From: Saccharopolyspora elongata
GTDB taxonomy: Bacteria; Actinomycetota; Actinomycetes; Mycobacteriales; Pseudonocardiaceae
Direction: 5' to 3'
NCBI RefSeq assembly: GCF_004348985.1
Contig: NZ_SMKW01000028.1
Location: forward strand, 1-64,000
DNA length: 64,000 nucleotides
Each line of letters begins with the position of its first letter. Positions within the stretch are counted from its first letter, which is position 1. Below are positions 1 to 8,411 of this stretch, piece by piece. The notes under the pieces were generated by a model. It ran no database searches, was not told the origin of the DNA, and saw only the letters and a program-made list of their open reading frames with translations. The position numbers and the translations under genes were made by a program.

Positions 1-60
1 CCGTGCAGCGAACTCCACCAGCCGCGGACGCATCCGATCGATCTCATCCGGAGTCACCAC
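1..60 (-). CDS. N-terminus of a transposase, IS701 family (partial)
   Basis: Only about 20 codons are present, from a GTG at 60 (a second GTG at 57 is also possible). The peptide contains RPRLVEFAA, which resembles the N-terminal segment of actinobacterial IS701 transposases, where an R-L-x-x-F-A element precedes the conserved RKS-type core. The catalytic part lies beyond the left edge. The call rests on this short match plus its position beside an interrupted gene and a CTAG site. Confidence 0.45.
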   Translation of the reverse strand, partial: MVTPDEIDRMRPRLVEFAAR

Positions 61-123
61 CGAAGTCAACCACAATCCACAGTAGATGATCACAACGACA
101 CGCCAAAACCTAACAAAGCACTA
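1..123 (-). mobile_element. Terminal part of an IS701-like insertion sequence, cut by the window edge
   Basis: This is the left-most sequence of the window, read on the minus strand. It holds the first codons of a transposase-like reading frame and about 60 bp of non-coding end sequence. Directly beside it, at 124-127, is the tetranucleotide CTAG. IS701-family elements are known to favour YTAR-type 4-bp targets, which agrees with this. The neighbouring regulator gene loses its family resemblance exactly here, as expected for an insertion. The other end of the element and the inverted repeats lie outside the window, so the family call is an inference. Confidence 0.5.
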
Positions 124-631
124 CTAGTTCAGCTCCGCTGATCGCTGCGGTGCCAGTGAGCCGGACGTGTTGGGGCACCAACCAGCCCTGCAGGGGCTCG
201 GTGAGGGCTGCACCAACGACGGCCGCTGCGGAAATCATTGCTTTGCGTCGCGAAAGGGTCACGTCCTGACTCGTCATTTCCTCGGCAGTGGCTACGACGT
301 CCGAAGGATGCCAGCCCGCCGGCTGTTCGTCTGCCCCCACGGATCGAGACGGTGCCGGTGCCTGCCTACGCGGAATGAACCCGAGTTCGCTGTCGGACTT
401 CGCGCCGAGCACTGCACGAAATCCTGCGCGGTAGGCCGCGCCCGGCCATCTGACTTCGCCACGCTCGTACCGCGCGATCTGGTGTCGATCGAGGTCGTAC
501 CGCTTGCCGGTCGCCTCGAACAGGTAGCGGTTCACCTCGTCGGCCAGCTCGGACCGCGACATGCACTCGTCAGGGATGCGGGACGCGGTGGCCTCCCGCG
601 CTGCGCGAAGCGACGTGTTCGGCGTCGGCAC
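110..631 (-). pseudogene. XRE-type helix-turn-helix regulator, truncated by an insertion
   Basis: The first ~70 residues are an HTH domain of the actinomycete type that binds DNA through a segment like LDRHQIARYERGEVRWP. They are followed by a linker and a twin-arginine-like hydrophobic segment beginning SRRKAMISAAAVVGAALTEP. Relatives carry about 200 further residues of TPR-like repeats, but this frame stops after ~173 residues, where the tail changes to VVLC at the edge of the IS701-like sequence. The start is taken at GTG 631, because AAAGGGG lies 5-6 bases upstream; GTG 646 has no good ribosome site. It diverges from the three-gene cassette at 758-2667 and may once have controlled it. Confidence 0.6.
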
Positions 632-757
632 GATGTCCCCTTTCACGATCGATCACCGAGTGTATCCACATGCGCGCAGCGGGTCAGATCGCAATCTGTC
701 CCGTGATGGCCCGGAAAACGTGTCGGATGCCCCGCACTTTCCGACGAAGGTCAGGAC

Positions 758-1231
758 ATGACCAACTCGGGAGCGTCGGCAAGTCTGGAGGGCGGCCCGT
801 CCTTGAGCACGTCCGGGATTGACCTCTTGCTGACCGAGCTGCGCCGCAATGCGTGGGGGCTGTGGGTGTTCGGTCCGCCGCATGGTCCCGACATCCTGGC
901 GGCGGTACGCAGGTGGCGGACCTGCGCAGACGTGGTGATCCTCCGCGGCGAGGATGGCGAGAACGACGCGACCGCCTACCGGACGCCGACCATGCCCGGC
1001 TTGGACCCGTTCGCGCCCGAGCTGGTGTCGTGGCAGTACCACTCGTCGGCGGTGTGGACCTTGCGCGCTGTCCTCGCGCTTCCCGCGCCCGGGCACTCCC
1101 AAGCGCCGATCGCAGTGCTGGAGCCGAGCCCGTTGTGCTTCCTGCCGCCCGACATCGGCCGCCCCATCGCCTACCGGCCGGCGTCGATCAGCGCCGAACC
1201 ACCGAACGCGATGCAGCCCGTCTCCCGCTGA
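758..1231 (+). CDS. Hypothetical protein, 157 aa
   Basis: I do not recognise this family. The protein is soluble, with no signal peptide or membrane segment. The middle is rich in Trp and His (GLWVFGPPHGP near residues 33-43, then LVSWQYHSSAVW), and the C-terminal part is proline-rich. An AGGTCAGG ribosome site precedes the ATG. It is the first gene of a tight set with the genes at 1270 and 1753 (gaps of 38 and 6 bases), so it probably shares a function with a kinase-like protein and a small Cys-tailed protein. The truncated XRE regulator lies divergently upstream. Confidence 0.6.
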   Translation: MTNSGASASLEGGPSLSTSGIDLLLTELRRNAWGLWVFGPPHGPDILAAVRRWRTCADVVILRGEDGENDATAYRTPTMPGLDPFAPELVSWQYHSSAVWTLRAVLALPAPGHSQAPIAVLEPSPLCFLPPDIGRPIAYRPASISAEPPNAMQPVSR

Positions 1232-1269
1232 ATTTCACGTCCGAAACCACTTACAAGGCAGGAGGAAAC

Positions 1270-1746
1270 ATGACAACCGTCCTCGAACGGACAGCCGCAC
1301 GGTCCCTGATACCCGATGACCTGTTCTTCCGATTGGTCGAGCGCATCGTGCGCGAGCACGCCGAGATCGACCGGGAGATGGCCGAACGCATCGTGGATCA
1401 GACGTTGGCCTTCCTGAGTGCATGTGCCCGCAACCGAGGTGAGCCGCTCGCCCCGAGCCCGATGGTCGACCACGGGTGGCACGAGTTCCTGATGTACACC
1501 CGCGAGTACGCCGAATTCTGCCAGCGGGTCGCGGGCCGGTTCCTGCACCACGTGCCCGAGGACACTGCCGCCATGGTGTCCGAGGCCGACCCGATCGAGG
1601 TGCGACGCCGCACCGTCGAAGCGATCGAGCAGACCGGGTTCCTCGTCGACCGAGAGCTATGGTTCGCCGAGGACACGAGCGTATGCAGCCAGTGTCACAA
1701 CGGCTGCTACAACGACCCACCGCCGGACCCGCCGCCGAAGAAGTGA
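1270..1746 (+). CDS. Small WH-motif protein with Cys/Pro tail, GRDP-like
   Basis: This 158-aa protein starts at ATG 1270 behind a strong GGAGGAAAC site. The middle contains DHGWHEFLMYTREYAEFC, a Trp-His pair followed by an aromatic helix. I associate this with actinobacterial members of the glycine-rich-domain-containing (GRDP-like) family. The function of the bacterial members is not known to me. The last 20 residues hold three cysteines and a His (CSQCHNGC), followed by a proline/lysine tail. That could bind a metal or be a modification site, but nothing here proves it. It ends 6 bases before the phosphotransferase-like gene, so the two are almost surely co-transcribed. Confidence 0.6.
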   Translation: MTTVLERTAARSLIPDDLFFRLVERIVREHAEIDREMAERIVDQTLAFLSACARNRGEPLAPSPMVDHGWHEFLMYTREYAEFCQRVAGRFLHHVPEDTAAMVSEADPIEVRRRTVEAIEQTGFLVDRELWFAEDTSVCSQCHNGCYNDPPPDPPPKK

Positions 1747-1752
1747 GCACCT

Positions 1753-2667
1753 ATGACCCGACGTGATTGGAGCGAACTACCGGCCGCCGTGCGTGCCGCG
1801 ATCGAGAACCAGTGCGGCAGCGTGACACGAGCGGTGCTCCCGGACGCCGGGCGGAACTCGGACGTGTCCGCCACCCTGCACACCGGTGGCGGACACGTCC
1901 TTTTCTGCAAGGGCGTTCGACTCGACACTCCGCAGGCCCGGATGCACCGGCACGAGGCGCAGGTGAATCCGTACCTTCCGCTGGGCGTGGCTCCGCGGCT
2001 GCTGTGGGAGTCCGAGGTCGACGGGTGGCTGTTGCTCGGCTTCGAGCACGTGCCGGGGCACCACGCCGACCTCTCACCGGGGTCACCGGACCTGCCGCTG
2101 GTCGCCGACACCTTGCACACGATCGGCGGCGCGTTGACCCCGTCGCCGATCTATGCGCCGCGGCTGGCCGAGCAGTGGGCGCGGCTGGCCGCATGGCGCC
2201 GCCTGGCGCACGACCAGGACGCCGAGGCCGACGAGTGGGTGCGGGACCGGCTCGACGAGTTCGTCGATCGCGAGCACCGCGCATTCACCGCGATCGACGG
2301 CGACGCGCTCGCCCACACCGACCTCCACCCGCTCAACGTGTTGGTGTCCGAGCGGGCGCGGGTGGTCGACTGGGCGTGGTCGCGCCGCGCCGCGCCGTGG
2401 GTCGACGCCGGGCTGCTGGTGCTGCGCCTCATCGGCGCCGGCCACACCCCGCCAGCTGCCGAACGATGGGCCGACGACGTTGTACCTGCATGGTCTTCGG
2501 TGGGCGAACAACTGCGCACCGACTTCGCCGTCGCCGTGCTCGGGGTGTGGCACCACATGGCCAGGGTCAGCCCCGGCCCGCAGCGCGCGCCGCTGGTCGG
2601 CGTCGCGCGCCGCTGGGTTGCTCATCGGCTCGGAGACGCCGCCCCTCTGATTTCCGTACAGCAGTAG
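1753..2667 (+). CDS. Aminoglycoside phosphotransferase-like kinase (APH fold)
   Basis: A 304-residue protein with the APH/choline-kinase catalytic loop HTDLHPLN (roughly residues 193-200) and the following metal-binding aspartate in VVDWAWS. The N-terminal lobe has a plausible Lys in LFCKGVR. Proteins of this fold transfer phosphate from ATP to small molecules or proteins. The true substrate cannot be read from the sequence, and many genomic copies are not resistance enzymes. It is the last gene of the 758-2667 cassette. The next gene on the other strand converges with it, with 44 bases between stops. Confidence 0.75.
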   Translation: MTRRDWSELPAAVRAAIENQCGSVTRAVLPDAGRNSDVSATLHTGGGHVLFCKGVRLDTPQARMHRHEAQVNPYLPLGVAPRLLWESEVDGWLLLGFEHVPGHHADLSPGSPDLPLVADTLHTIGGALTPSPIYAPRLAEQWARLAAWRRLAHDQDAEADEWVRDRLDEFVDREHRAFTAIDGDALAHTDLHPLNVLVSERARVVDWAWSRRAAPWVDAGLLVLRLIGAGHTPPAAERWADDVVPAWSSVGEQLRTDFAVAVLGVWHHMARVSPGPQRAPLVGVARRWVAHRLGDAAPLISVQQ

Positions 2668-2711
2668 CCAGAAGCCGAACGTGAGCTGATCCGGATCCGA
2701 CGGCGTGGCTC

Positions 2712-4265
2712 CTACGGAGTCTGGGTCAGTTGTCGTTTGAGGATTTTTCCTGTTGCCGTCATTGGTAGGGCTTTGACGAATTCGATCTGCCTTGGGTACT
2801 TGTAGCTCGCCATCTGCTCTTTGGACCAGGCGATCAGCTCCTCCTCCGTGATCTTCGCCGCCTCCGCCGGGATCACGAACGCCTTGATCTCCTCGCCGTG
2901 GCTGTCGTTCTCGACTCCTACGACCGCAGCGAGGGAGACCGCTTCGTGGCTCATCAGCACCTCTTCCACCTCCCTCGGGTAGACGTTGAACCCTCCTCGG
3001 ACGATCATGTCCTTGGCCCGGTCGACGATGTAGTAGAAGCCGTCGCCATCCCGGCGGGCGAGGTCGCCCGTGCGGAACCAGCCGTTGCGCATCACCTCGG
3101 CCGTCTCCTCCGGCCGCTTGAGGTAGCCCTTCATGACGTTGTGGCCGCGGATGGCGATCTCGCCCACCTCGTCGGCTCCGGTCACCGCGTTCCACCGGGC
3201 ATCGACCAGCTCGGCCTCGACACCCCAGACCGGCAGGCCGATCGAGCCCGGCCGGGGCGCCTGCCCGCGCGGGCTGAAGAGGGCCAGCGGTGACGTCTCG
3301 GACAGGCCGTAGCCTTCGAGGATCCGGACGCCGAAGCGCTGTTCGAACCGCGAGTGGATCTCCACCGGTAGCGCCGCGCCACCGGAGATGGCCAGCTTCA
3401 GGTTCCGCGCGATCCGCTCGACGTCGACGCCTTCGCCGAGCGCGCCGAGCAGGCCCCAGTACATCGTCGGGACGCCCGCGAACACCGTGACGTCCTCGCC
3501 GACCATCAGCTCCAGCGCCGCCTGCGCCTCGAACCTCGGCAGCAGGACCAGGGTCCCGCCGACGGAGAATCCCGCGTTCATATCGATGCTCTGGCCGAAG
3601 GAGTGGAACAGCGGCAGTGCTACCAGGTGCGTGTCGTGCTGCGACGGGGTGCTGCCGAACATCTGGTTGGCCGTCAGGGCGTTCATCACCATGTTGGCGT
3701 GGGTGAGTTCGGCGCCCTTCGGCCGCCCGGTCGTGCCGCTGGTGTAGAGGATCACCGCGGTGTCGGTCGCCTCCCGCACCACGGTCTCGAATTCCCCGGG
3801 CTGGGCCGACAGCGCTTGCGCCAGCGTCTCGGTCTCCCCGACCGGTGCGGTGCTCTCGGCGGTGATGACGAACATGTCCCGGCAGGCCGGGGTCTGCCGG
3901 AACGCGGCGCGGCCGCGTTCCGCCGTCGGCAGGCTCGGATCCCCCTCGAAGCAGAAGTACGCCCGGGCGTCCGAATCGGCCAGGTAGTAGGCGATCTCCC
4001 GCTCCTTGAGCAGCACGTTGAGCGGTACGACGACCGCACCGGCCTTGAGGATCCCGTAGTACACGGCGGGGAACTCCGGCACGTTCGGGCAGGTGACCGC
4101 CACCTTGTCGCCCGGCCGGATCCCCCGGGAGACCAGGAGGTTGGCGATCCGATTGGCGAGCGCGCCGACCTCCGCGTAGCTCAGCCTCCGGTCGCCGCAC
4201 ACCAGGGCGTCGCGCCGCGGATACCTGCGGGCGGAGTCGTCGAGGAACATGGCCAGGTTCAGCAC
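2712..4265 (-). CDS. Fatty-acyl/carboxylic acid-CoA ligase (AMP-binding)
   Basis: Full-length ANL-superfamily enzyme of 517 residues. The P-loop-like motif YTSGTTGRPKG lies at 174-184, a GYGLSET motif near 320, the TGD hinge region near 400 and the catalytic Lys in TATGKILKRQL near the C-terminus. It activates a carboxylic acid to the acyl-CoA through an acyl-adenylate. It is the last gene of a seven-gene minus-strand operon that also encodes a permease, a beta-keto acid cleavage enzyme and a TfdA-like dioxygenase, so it probably activates the imported substrate or a product of its degradation. Chain-length preference cannot be inferred. Confidence 0.9.
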   Translation of the reverse strand: MLNLAMFLDDSARRYPRRDALVCGDRRLSYAEVGALANRIANLLVSRGIRPGDKVAVTCPNVPEFPAVYYGILKAGAVVVPLNVLLKEREIAYYLADSDARAYFCFEGDPSLPTAERGRAAFRQTPACRDMFVITAESTAPVGETETLAQALSAQPGEFETVVREATDTAVILYTSGTTGRPKGAELTHANMVMNALTANQMFGSTPSQHDTHLVALPLFHSFGQSIDMNAGFSVGGTLVLLPRFEAQAALELMVGEDVTVFAGVPTMYWGLLGALGEGVDVERIARNLKLAISGGAALPVEIHSRFEQRFGVRILEGYGLSETSPLALFSPRGQAPRPGSIGLPVWGVEAELVDARWNAVTGADEVGEIAIRGHNVMKGYLKRPEETAEVMRNGWFRTGDLARRDGDGFYYIVDRAKDMIVRGGFNVYPREVEEVLMSHEAVSLAAVVGVENDSHGEEIKAFVIPAEAAKITEEELIAWSKEQMASYKYPRQIEFVKALPMTATGKILKRQLTQTP

Positions 4266-4296
4266 GCTTGGTCTCCTACGTCGTGGTTCGGCGGTG

Positions 4297-4881
4297 TCAG
4301 TGCGCGGCGTCTTCGTGCGTTCGGGCGAGCTCGCGGACGAATTCCTCGGCCCGCGGCCAGGGCCCGTACCCCGAGGCGGGGTTCAGGTGCCCGACGGCGC
4401 CGAGGTCGACCAGTCGGCTGCCCCAGTCCCGGGCCATGTCGGCCACCTGCGCCAGGCGCGCGAGGGGATCGTTCGTGCTCGCCGCCACGATGCTGGGGAA
4501 CGGGAGTAGTTCGCGCGGCGTCGGCAGCCAACCGTTGCGGTACAGGTCGTCCGGTACCGGGTAGCCGTCGGGCAGCCGCGATTCGAAGTCCGGCGGTGTT
4601 GCCAGCAGGGCACCCCGGGTCTCACGCGCGTGCCGCTGCGCCCAGTGGACGGTGATCATCACCCCGGCGCTGTGCGCGACGATGACGATGGGTCCCGCGA
4701 TGTCCGCCACGACGCGGTCGAGCGCCTCGACCCGGGCTTCCCGGCTGAGCTTGTCGTGTTCGAGCGGCGGCACCGTGCGGGTGTTCGGCAGCTTCCCGGC
4801 GAGATGGGTCTGCCAGTGGTCGGCCACGTGGTCCCGCAGGCCCGGGACGATCAGGACGGTCGGGTTCTCGGGGTTGTTCAA
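4297..4881 (-). CDS. Alpha/beta hydrolase of the RBBP9/YdeN family
   Basis: A compact 194-aa hydrolase. VLIVPGLRDHVADHWQ near the N-terminus and the nucleophile elbow AHSAG match the RBBP9/YdeN family. The C-terminal GHLNPASGYGPWP contains the catalytic His. I chose TTG 4881 as start, because GGAG lies six bases upstream and homologues begin close to this point; the frame stays open further upstream but has no better site. The gene lies between the permease (stop at 4907) and the acyl-CoA ligase. It may hydrolyse an ester or amide in the same catabolic route, or act as a thioesterase; this is inference. Confidence 0.8.
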   Translation of the reverse strand: MNNPENPTVLIVPGLRDHVADHWQTHLAGKLPNTRTVPPLEHDKLSREARVEALDRVVADIAGPIVIVAHSAGVMITVHWAQRHARETRGALLATPPDFESRLPDGYPVPDDLYRNGWLPTPRELLPFPSIVAASTNDPLARLAQVADMARDWGSRLVDLGAVGHLNPASGYGPWPRAEEFVRELARTHEDAAH

Positions 4882-4906
4882 CTGCTGCTCCGATCTTGCG
4901 CTTCGG

Positions 4907-6223
4907 TCATGCCGAAGGACGTCTGTCGAGTGCCGCGAGCCGCCGCAGCGCATCCGGGTAGCGGCGCTTCCCGATCAGCAGCGCCGCAATGGCTCCGAGG
5001 TAGACCAGCGGGGCGAGTTGCAGCGCCCCCAGCAGGCCGAGGCGATCGGCCAGGAGACCGACGACGAACGGCCCCGCGGCCAGGCCCAGGAGGCTGTTCG
5101 CCAGGGTCAGCGACCCGAACCCGGTGGCCCGCACGGACGCGTGCGTGAGGTTGGCGACCATGGCGGTGGCGGGCCCGGACGCGCCCGCCGAGAAGAACGC
5201 GCCGCAGCCGATCACGACGAGCTGCGGAACGCCTTCCGGCAACTGGAAACCGGTGATCAGCAGGACAGCGGCGGCCGCGCCGTAGCCGATCGAGGTGGTC
5301 CACTTGCGCTCCGGGCGCCGCCGGCTGGCCCGGTCCGTGATGACGCCGCAGACGATCATCCCGGCGCCGATGAGCAGGACCAGGATCGCCGAGACGAATC
5401 CAGCCGCGTCCGGGCTCATGGCGTGGTACCGGTTGAGGTAGCTGGGTGTCCAGGCCAGCAGCACGGCGGCGACGAACATCTGCAATCCGCTTCCGACGTA
5501 GGCGCAGAGGACGGAAGCGTTCGAGAACAGGCTGGACAGCGGAGCCCGGTATCCGCCGTTCGTGCCCGGCTCGACGGCGGCCTCGTCCTCGAACCGGTGC
5601 TGATCCAGCCTGCGCTGGGTGACGACCAGCCGGAACAGGACGACCAGGACCAGGCCGACGACGGCCATGAACGCCAGGGCCCAGCGCCAGCCGAAGTGGA
5701 CGGCGATGAAGCCGCCGAGCGCGACGCCGATCGTCGAGCCGAACGAGCCGCCCGCCATGAACGCGCCGCCGAACGTGGCGCGCACGTGGGGCGCGAACAC
5801 GCTGAGCACCACCGCGATGCCGACGCTGCCGTAGGCGGCTTCGCCCACCCCCACGAGGAATCGTGCGCCGAGCAGCTGGCCGTAGTCGGCCGCGATCGCG
5901 CACAGCACCGTCGCCAGGCTCCAGATGGTCGCCATCAGCACCAGGCTCCGGACACGCCCCCACCGGTCGGCGAGCACAGACAGCGGGAAGGTGAGCAGGC
6001 CGACCATCATCGCCACGATGCTGGTCAGCGAGGCGAGCTGGGAGTCGGACAGCGCCCACTCGGCCTTCAGGAAGGGGAACACCGCGTTGAGAACCTGCCG
6101 GGACATGTAGTCCGACAGCAACAGCGCGAACGTCAGGGCGAAGACCACCCAGGGGTAGATCCGCGGCTTGGCGGCCGCGGCCCCGCTGGGGAGTTCCCGG
6201 GCGGGCAGAGCGTGCGACTTCAT
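4907..6223 (-). CDS. MFS transporter, probable organic acid importer
   Basis: 438 residues with about twelve hydrophobic segments, starting at ATG 6223 behind a GAGGAG site. The loop after the second segment (LADRWGRVRS) is the typical MFS signature, and DYMSRQVLNAVFPFLKAEW near the N-terminus is characteristic of the anion:cation symporter/aromatic-acid branch. It sits inside the catabolic operon between the beta-keto acid cleavage enzyme and the hydrolase, so import of the operon's substrate is the likely role. The substrate is not identified; a carboxylate is a reasonable guess. Confidence 0.85.
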   Translation of the reverse strand: MKSHALPARELPSGAAAAKPRIYPWVVFALTFALLLSDYMSRQVLNAVFPFLKAEWALSDSQLASLTSIVAMMVGLLTFPLSVLADRWGRVRSLVLMATIWSLATVLCAIAADYGQLLGARFLVGVGEAAYGSVGIAVVLSVFAPHVRATFGGAFMAGGSFGSTIGVALGGFIAVHFGWRWALAFMAVVGLVLVVLFRLVVTQRRLDQHRFEDEAAVEPGTNGGYRAPLSSLFSNASVLCAYVGSGLQMFVAAVLLAWTPSYLNRYHAMSPDAAGFVSAILVLLIGAGMIVCGVITDRASRRRPERKWTTSIGYGAAAAVLLITGFQLPEGVPQLVVIGCGAFFSAGASGPATAMVANLTHASVRATGFGSLTLANSLLGLAAGPFVVGLLADRLGLLGALQLAPLVYLGAIAALLIGKRRYPDALRRLAALDRRPSA

Positions 6224-6357
6224 TGTCACTCCTCGGCTTGCTGCTGATGCGTCCGGTGGAAAGCTCGTCCCCCTGGCGAAATCCGGGGCCGGGGCGCGGG
6301 CCCTCGTGAGGCGCCGCGCCCCGGCCTCCCCAACGGCGTCCGGTGGATCTCCGGCCG

Positions 6358-7410
6358 CTAGGCGTGGTGCGTGAAGCCGACCTGCCCCGGCTTGCGGTTC
6401 GGGGCGAACCCGATCTTGGCGAGGGTCTCGTCGGCGTCGGCGTAGCGCTCGCCGATCTTGTAGATCTCGCGGGCCTCCTTGCCGGTGGCCACTTCCCGGC
6501 CGAGCTCGCCCGCGATGCGCACCAGCTGCTCGATCTGCTGGACCGAGGTCAGCTTCGCGCCCTTGCGCCCCCAGATGGTGTCCTCGTTGCCGCAACGGGT
6601 GTGCAACCCCATGGCGATGGCCATCGCGTTGACCGGCAGGACGCTGCGCATGAGGGTTTCCAGCGTCAGCACCGCTCCGTCGGGGACGCGGCGGATGAAC
6701 TCCATCATGTTGTACGGGTTGGGGCCGTCGAACCCGCCGCCGATGCCGACCCAGGTGACCATCAGCGGTCCTGTGTAGACACCGCGCCGGATCAGCCGCT
6801 CGACGGTCTCCAGCTGCGGGATGTTCGCCAGCTGGAAGTGCGGCTGGATTCCCGCCGCCTGGAGGCGCTTCAGGTGCTCCTCGACCCAGGCCGGGCCGGC
6901 CGGCACGTACATCTCGCGGTACGCCTCGGCCACCGCCGGCCGCGCGAGCGAGGTCCCGGCGATGTCGTCCTCGGTCATCAACTCCATGATGTTCATCTGG
7001 TTGGTGTTGATGGCGATGGTGACCTGGTCCGGGGCCGGGTCGAGCTCGGCCAGCATGTGGCGGGTGTCGTCGCTGAGCCACTTGGCGTCGGCGCCTTCGC
7101 CTTCGGGCGCGAACGAGATCGAGCCGCCCACCTGCAGGATCATGTCGGGGACGGCTTCGCGCAGCCGGCCCAGCAGTTCGTTGAACTTCGACAGCCGCTT
7201 GGACCCCTTGCCGTCGAGCTCGCGCACGTGGATGTGCAGCACCGTGGCCCCGGCGTTGTAGCAGTCGACCGCCTGCTGGACGTGCTCGTCCATGGTCAGC
7301 GGGAGGTCCTCCCGGAAGTCCTCCGGCTCCCACTCGGGCCCGTAGGGGGCCGCCGTGATGACGAGCTTCTCCTGGTTCTCGGGGAACAGCGAGTCGTCGT
7401 GGAAGTGCAT
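6358..7410 (-). CDS. Beta-keto acid cleavage enzyme (BKACE, DUF849)
   Basis: 350 residues matching the BKACE family, best known from 3-keto-5-aminohexanoate cleavage in lysine fermentation. It uses zinc and acetyl-CoA to cleave a beta-keto acid into acetoacetate and a new acyl-CoA. HIHVRELDG places two zinc-binding His at about 59 and 61, and the C-terminal half contains the expected GLHTRCGNEDTIWGRKG element. An AAGGAG site precedes ATG 7410. BKACE enzymes act on diverse substrates including carnitine-derived keto acids. Its neighbours, a dioxygenase, an oxidoreductase and an acyl-CoA ligase, support a dedicated catabolic pathway whose substrate is not evident. Confidence 0.9.
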   Translation of the reverse strand: MHFHDDSLFPENQEKLVITAAPYGPEWEPEDFREDLPLTMDEHVQQAVDCYNAGATVLHIHVRELDGKGSKRLSKFNELLGRLREAVPDMILQVGGSISFAPEGEGADAKWLSDDTRHMLAELDPAPDQVTIAINTNQMNIMELMTEDDIAGTSLARPAVAEAYREMYVPAGPAWVEEHLKRLQAAGIQPHFQLANIPQLETVERLIRRGVYTGPLMVTWVGIGGGFDGPNPYNMMEFIRRVPDGAVLTLETLMRSVLPVNAMAIAMGLHTRCGNEDTIWGRKGAKLTSVQQIEQLVRIAGELGREVATGKEAREIYKIGERYADADETLAKIGFAPNRKPGQVGFTHHA

Positions 7411-7458
7411 CGTTCTTCTCCTTTTCCGAAGCGGCGGAACGAAACTCCCGGAGGGAGG

Positions 7459-8343
7459 TCAGAACGGCCGGTCGCCGATGATCCCGGCGCGCTCCATCTT
7501 GCGGACCGCGGGCCAGTAGTCCTGGACCGCGTAGTGCTGCGTGGACCGGTTGTCCCAGATCGCGACGCTGTTCTTGGTCCAGCGCCAGCGCACCTGGTAC
7601 TCCGGGATCGCGGCCTGGGCGATCAGGTAGTTGAGCAGGTTGCTCGCCCCGGGGGCGTAGTCGCTTCCGAAGCGGACGTTCTCCGGCGTGTGGAAGTTGA
7701 CGAAATGCGTGGTGAACGCGTTGACGAAGAGGATCTTCTCGCCGGTTTCGGGGTGGGTGCGCACCACCGGGTGCTCCGCGTCGGGGAACCGCTCCTTCAG
7801 CTGGTGGCGCTGCTCCACCGGCAGCGCCGCGCCGAAGGAGGCCTCGATGCTGTGCCGGGCGCGCAGTCCTTCGATCTGGTGCTTGATGTGGTCGGGGAGC
7901 TTCGCGTACGCCTCGGCCATGTCGACCCAGATCGTGTCGCCACCGACCGCCGGGCCTTCCACGCACCGGAGCACGCATCCCATGGGCGGGTTCACCCGCC
8001 AGGTGGCGTCGCAGTGGAATGCGTTCTCATAGTGCTCGGCGGGGCTGTCGAGATCCTTGTAGATCCGCACCAGGCCCGGGTGATCCGGATCGCTGCCGGC
8101 CACCGGGTGGTCTTCGAGCGATCCGAAGCGCCGGGCGAGCGCCACGTGGTCGGCCCGGCTGATGTCCTGGTCGCGCAGGAACAGCACCTTGTGCTTGAGC
8201 AGCAAGGCGTGCAGTTCCGCGAACAGCGCCTCGTCGTGCGCGACGTCGCCGAGGTCGACGCCGAACAGCTCGGCGCCGATGGTGCACGTGAGCTGTTCGT
8301 GCTCGATCGTGGTCGGCCGGGACGTCTGGACTGCGTTGGACAT
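7459..8343 (-). CDS. TauD/TfdA-family Fe(II)/2-oxoglutarate dioxygenase
   Basis: 294 residues starting at ATG 8343 behind GAGGAGGAA. The metal triad is intact: FHCDATW gives His110 and Asp112, and STQHYAVQDY gives His270. An Arg near 281 can bind 2-oxoglutarate. Family members hydroxylate substrates such as taurine, alkyl sulfates or phenoxy-acids, often leading to bond cleavage. It lies 48 bases upstream of the BKACE gene, so it may make or release the keto acid that BKACE cleaves. It contrasts with the second dioxygenase-like protein of the operon (9456-10496), which has lost these residues. Confidence 0.9.
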   Translation of the reverse strand: MSNAVQTSRPTTIEHEQLTCTIGAELFGVDLGDVAHDEALFAELHALLLKHKVLFLRDQDISRADHVALARRFGSLEDHPVAGSDPDHPGLVRIYKDLDSPAEHYENAFHCDATWRVNPPMGCVLRCVEGPAVGGDTIWVDMAEAYAKLPDHIKHQIEGLRARHSIEASFGAALPVEQRHQLKERFPDAEHPVVRTHPETGEKILFVNAFTTHFVNFHTPENVRFGSDYAPGASNLLNYLIAQAAIPEYQVRWRWTKNSVAIWDNRSTQHYAVQDYWPAVRKMERAGIIGDRPF

Positions 8344-8411
8344 GATTCCTCCTCGGGTTGGTTGGTCGCGCCGCCGCCCGGAAACCGTTGCGGCGGCGAG
8401 GATTCGCTGCG

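Noticed and set aside
2083..4200. Very long open frame antisense to the acyl-CoA ligase and kinase genes
   Set aside because: It is an arginine/glycine-rich shadow of the real genes, typical of high-GC codon bias, and has no recognisable domain.
4907..7978. A 1,000-codon frame covering the MFS gene and upstream genes
   Set aside because: The MFS protein begins at 6223 with a clear ribosome site. The upstream part is out of frame with the BKACE and dioxygenase genes.
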